The translations under genes were made by a program, and so were the position numbers. A DNA stretch of 64,000 nt. Origin: CAZAMB01 sp964486335. GTDB taxonomy: Bacteria > Planctomycetota > Phycisphaerae > UBA1845. The stretch lies in the NCBI GenBank assembly GCA_964486335.1, contig CAZAMB010000003.1, positions 1 through 64,000 on the forward strand, in the 5' to 3' direction. The notes under the pieces are model-generated. The model made no database searches and was not told the DNA's origin. It saw nothing but the letters and a program-made list of their open reading frames with translations. Below are positions 63,343-64,000 of this stretch, one piece after another. Every line of letters begins with the position of its first letter. The stretch's first letter is position 1.

Positions 63343-64000
63343 ATGCGTCATATGAACGGGCCACTTACCAAATTGGGGTGCTTGGCCGGTGCGGCAGCGG
63401 TCAGTTTGATCACGGGCTGGTTCGCGCTCGCAGTCTCTTCTTCGCCGCGGGGCCCCGTGTCAAGCGTCGCCTGGTCCTGCGCGGTTCTATCTGTTTTCTG
63501 GTTCGTGTTGTCGTTGACGCCGCCTTGGAGCGGTCGATGGTTCGCGGGAAGGGCGCGCCTGGCGAAACTCCACGTGACATTGTTTTTTGCGGTAGCCAGC
63601 GCCATCATCCAAGCAGTTGTGCTGGTCATGCGGTGCGTAATTGTTGTCATCGATCTGGCTCACGGTTACCCGGGACAACGCCGACACCAATTTGGGTGCG
63701 ACCGATCAGGACTGGTAACGCTTGGCCTGTTGGCGCTCGTCTGCGCAGCGGGGCTGGTCTCGACACGCGATCCTCGCCTCGCGACTTGTTTGTTCTGGTT
63801 GCTGGTGATGATGGGATCGTGGGCCTGCCTGCTTTCCGATCCCTATCAACTGACGATGGCCGGTGGGTTTGAGCGAACCGATGCCGTATTGCTGCTCTGC
63901 GGAACGCTCGCTGGGATCATTCTGCTCAGCGTCGTGGCAATTGAGTGGCTGATCGACTCCAAATTCTTCCGCTGCCGTCAACGCTGCGATTCAGGCGAAT
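63343..64000 (+). CDS. Partial polytopic membrane protein, cut by the window edge
   Basis: An open frame from ATG 63343 (or 63352) runs to the end of the window without a stop: at least 219 residues. It has about five hydrophobic segments, including LGCLAGAAAVSLITGWFALA, SVAWSCAVLSVFWFVLSLTP, LVTLGLLALVCAAGLVS, LATCLFWLLVMMGSWACLL and LLCGTLAGIILLSVVAIEWL. The shape resembles the start of a NADH-quinone oxidoreductase/antiporter-like or other multi-pass protein, but no diagnostic motif is visible before the cut. I do not name a family. It follows a possible leader peptide and an inverted repeat. A weak AGAAG precedes the ATG. Confidence 0.7.
   Translation, partial: MRHMNGPLTKLGCLAGAAAVSLITGWFALAVSSSPRGPVSSVAWSCAVLSVFWFVLSLTPPWSGRWFAGRARLAKLHVTLFFAVASAIIQAVVLVMRCVIVVIDLAHGYPGQRRHQFGCDRSGLVTLGLLALVCAAGLVSTRDPRLATCLFWLLVMMGSWACLLSDPYQLTMAGGFERTDAVLLLCGTLAGIILLSVVAIEWLIDSKFFRCRQRCDSGE

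Noticed and set aside
1..64000. CRISPR arrays, insertion sequences, phage genes, rRNA and known small RNAs (RNase P, tmRNA, SRP RNA)
   Set aside because: I scanned for direct repeats, transposase motifs and the well-known conserved cores of these RNAs and found none.

Overview
The window looks like chromosome from a Gram-negative-type Planctomycetota bacterium, possibly from the Phycisphaerae side of the phylum. The lineage call is inference. It rests on large secreted proteins carrying DCNGNxIPDxC repeats, cohesin- and dockerin-like modules, a short pseudopilin, a c-subunit of ATP synthase made with a cleavable signal peptide, moderately GC-rich DNA, and an outer-membrane gene set (TolC-type factor, KdsA). 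No rRNA, tRNA, CRISPR array, insertion sequence or phage gene was found. Most of the window reads as core chromosome.

Layout. 286-7281 is a three-gene CusCBA-type heavy-metal efflux operon (outer-membrane lipoprotein, adaptor with three metal-binding CxxCGM modules, and an RND pump with extra membrane segments). 7322-12017, on the minus strand, holds a LiuC-like hydratase, a DUF4258/DUF2283 gene pair, an amino-acid permease fused to two universal-stress domains, and RNase III. 12347-15512 is an information-processing block: rpmH (bL34, only 45 codons), rpsA and a primary-type sigma factor, each with a recognisable promoter. 15579-19087 has a small membrane protein, a pseudopilin and an S9 lipoprotein peptidase.

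19358-26150 is a minus-strand envelope-glycan locus: a GT39-type membrane glycosyltransferase, a transglutaminase-like membrane protein, an O-antigen ligase-like protein and a GT4 enzyme in overlapping order, followed by a B12-radical SAM protein. 26373-33409 carries housekeeping genes: DUF423, gatC, accC, accB, an M24 peptidase, kdsA, cysK and a PDZ protein. 33471-36181 is a divergent pair, a UDP-HexNAc 6-dehydrogenase and a DegT aminotransferase, that fits synthesis of an amino-uronic sugar. 36349-38053 is an ABC-2 exporter. 38315-47563 contains three giant secreted proteins (a trypsin-like peptidase with a P domain, a VWA/cohesin/dockerin protein, and a DCNGN-repeat/dockerin protein), with the small ribosomal gene rpmG among them. 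48309-49331 is a serine acetyltransferase whose last residues match the CysK-docking tail. 49629-53897 is a three-module amidohydrolase-like protein.

54109-62207 is a complete F-type ATP synthase operon (atpZ-like, atpI-like, atpB, E, F, H, A, G, D, C) with a good promoter and a leader hairpin. AtpA has a large extra loop. The window ends with a sugar isomerase-like TIM-barrel protein and a membrane protein that runs off the edge.

Start codons were often reassigned from the longest reading frame using Shine-Dalgarno spacing, signal peptides and family length; each entry says why. No wholly new system was proven. The best leads are the AtpA insertion, the triple amidohydrolase, the self-contained cohesin/dockerin protein, the CysE tail and the glycan/transglutaminase locus.
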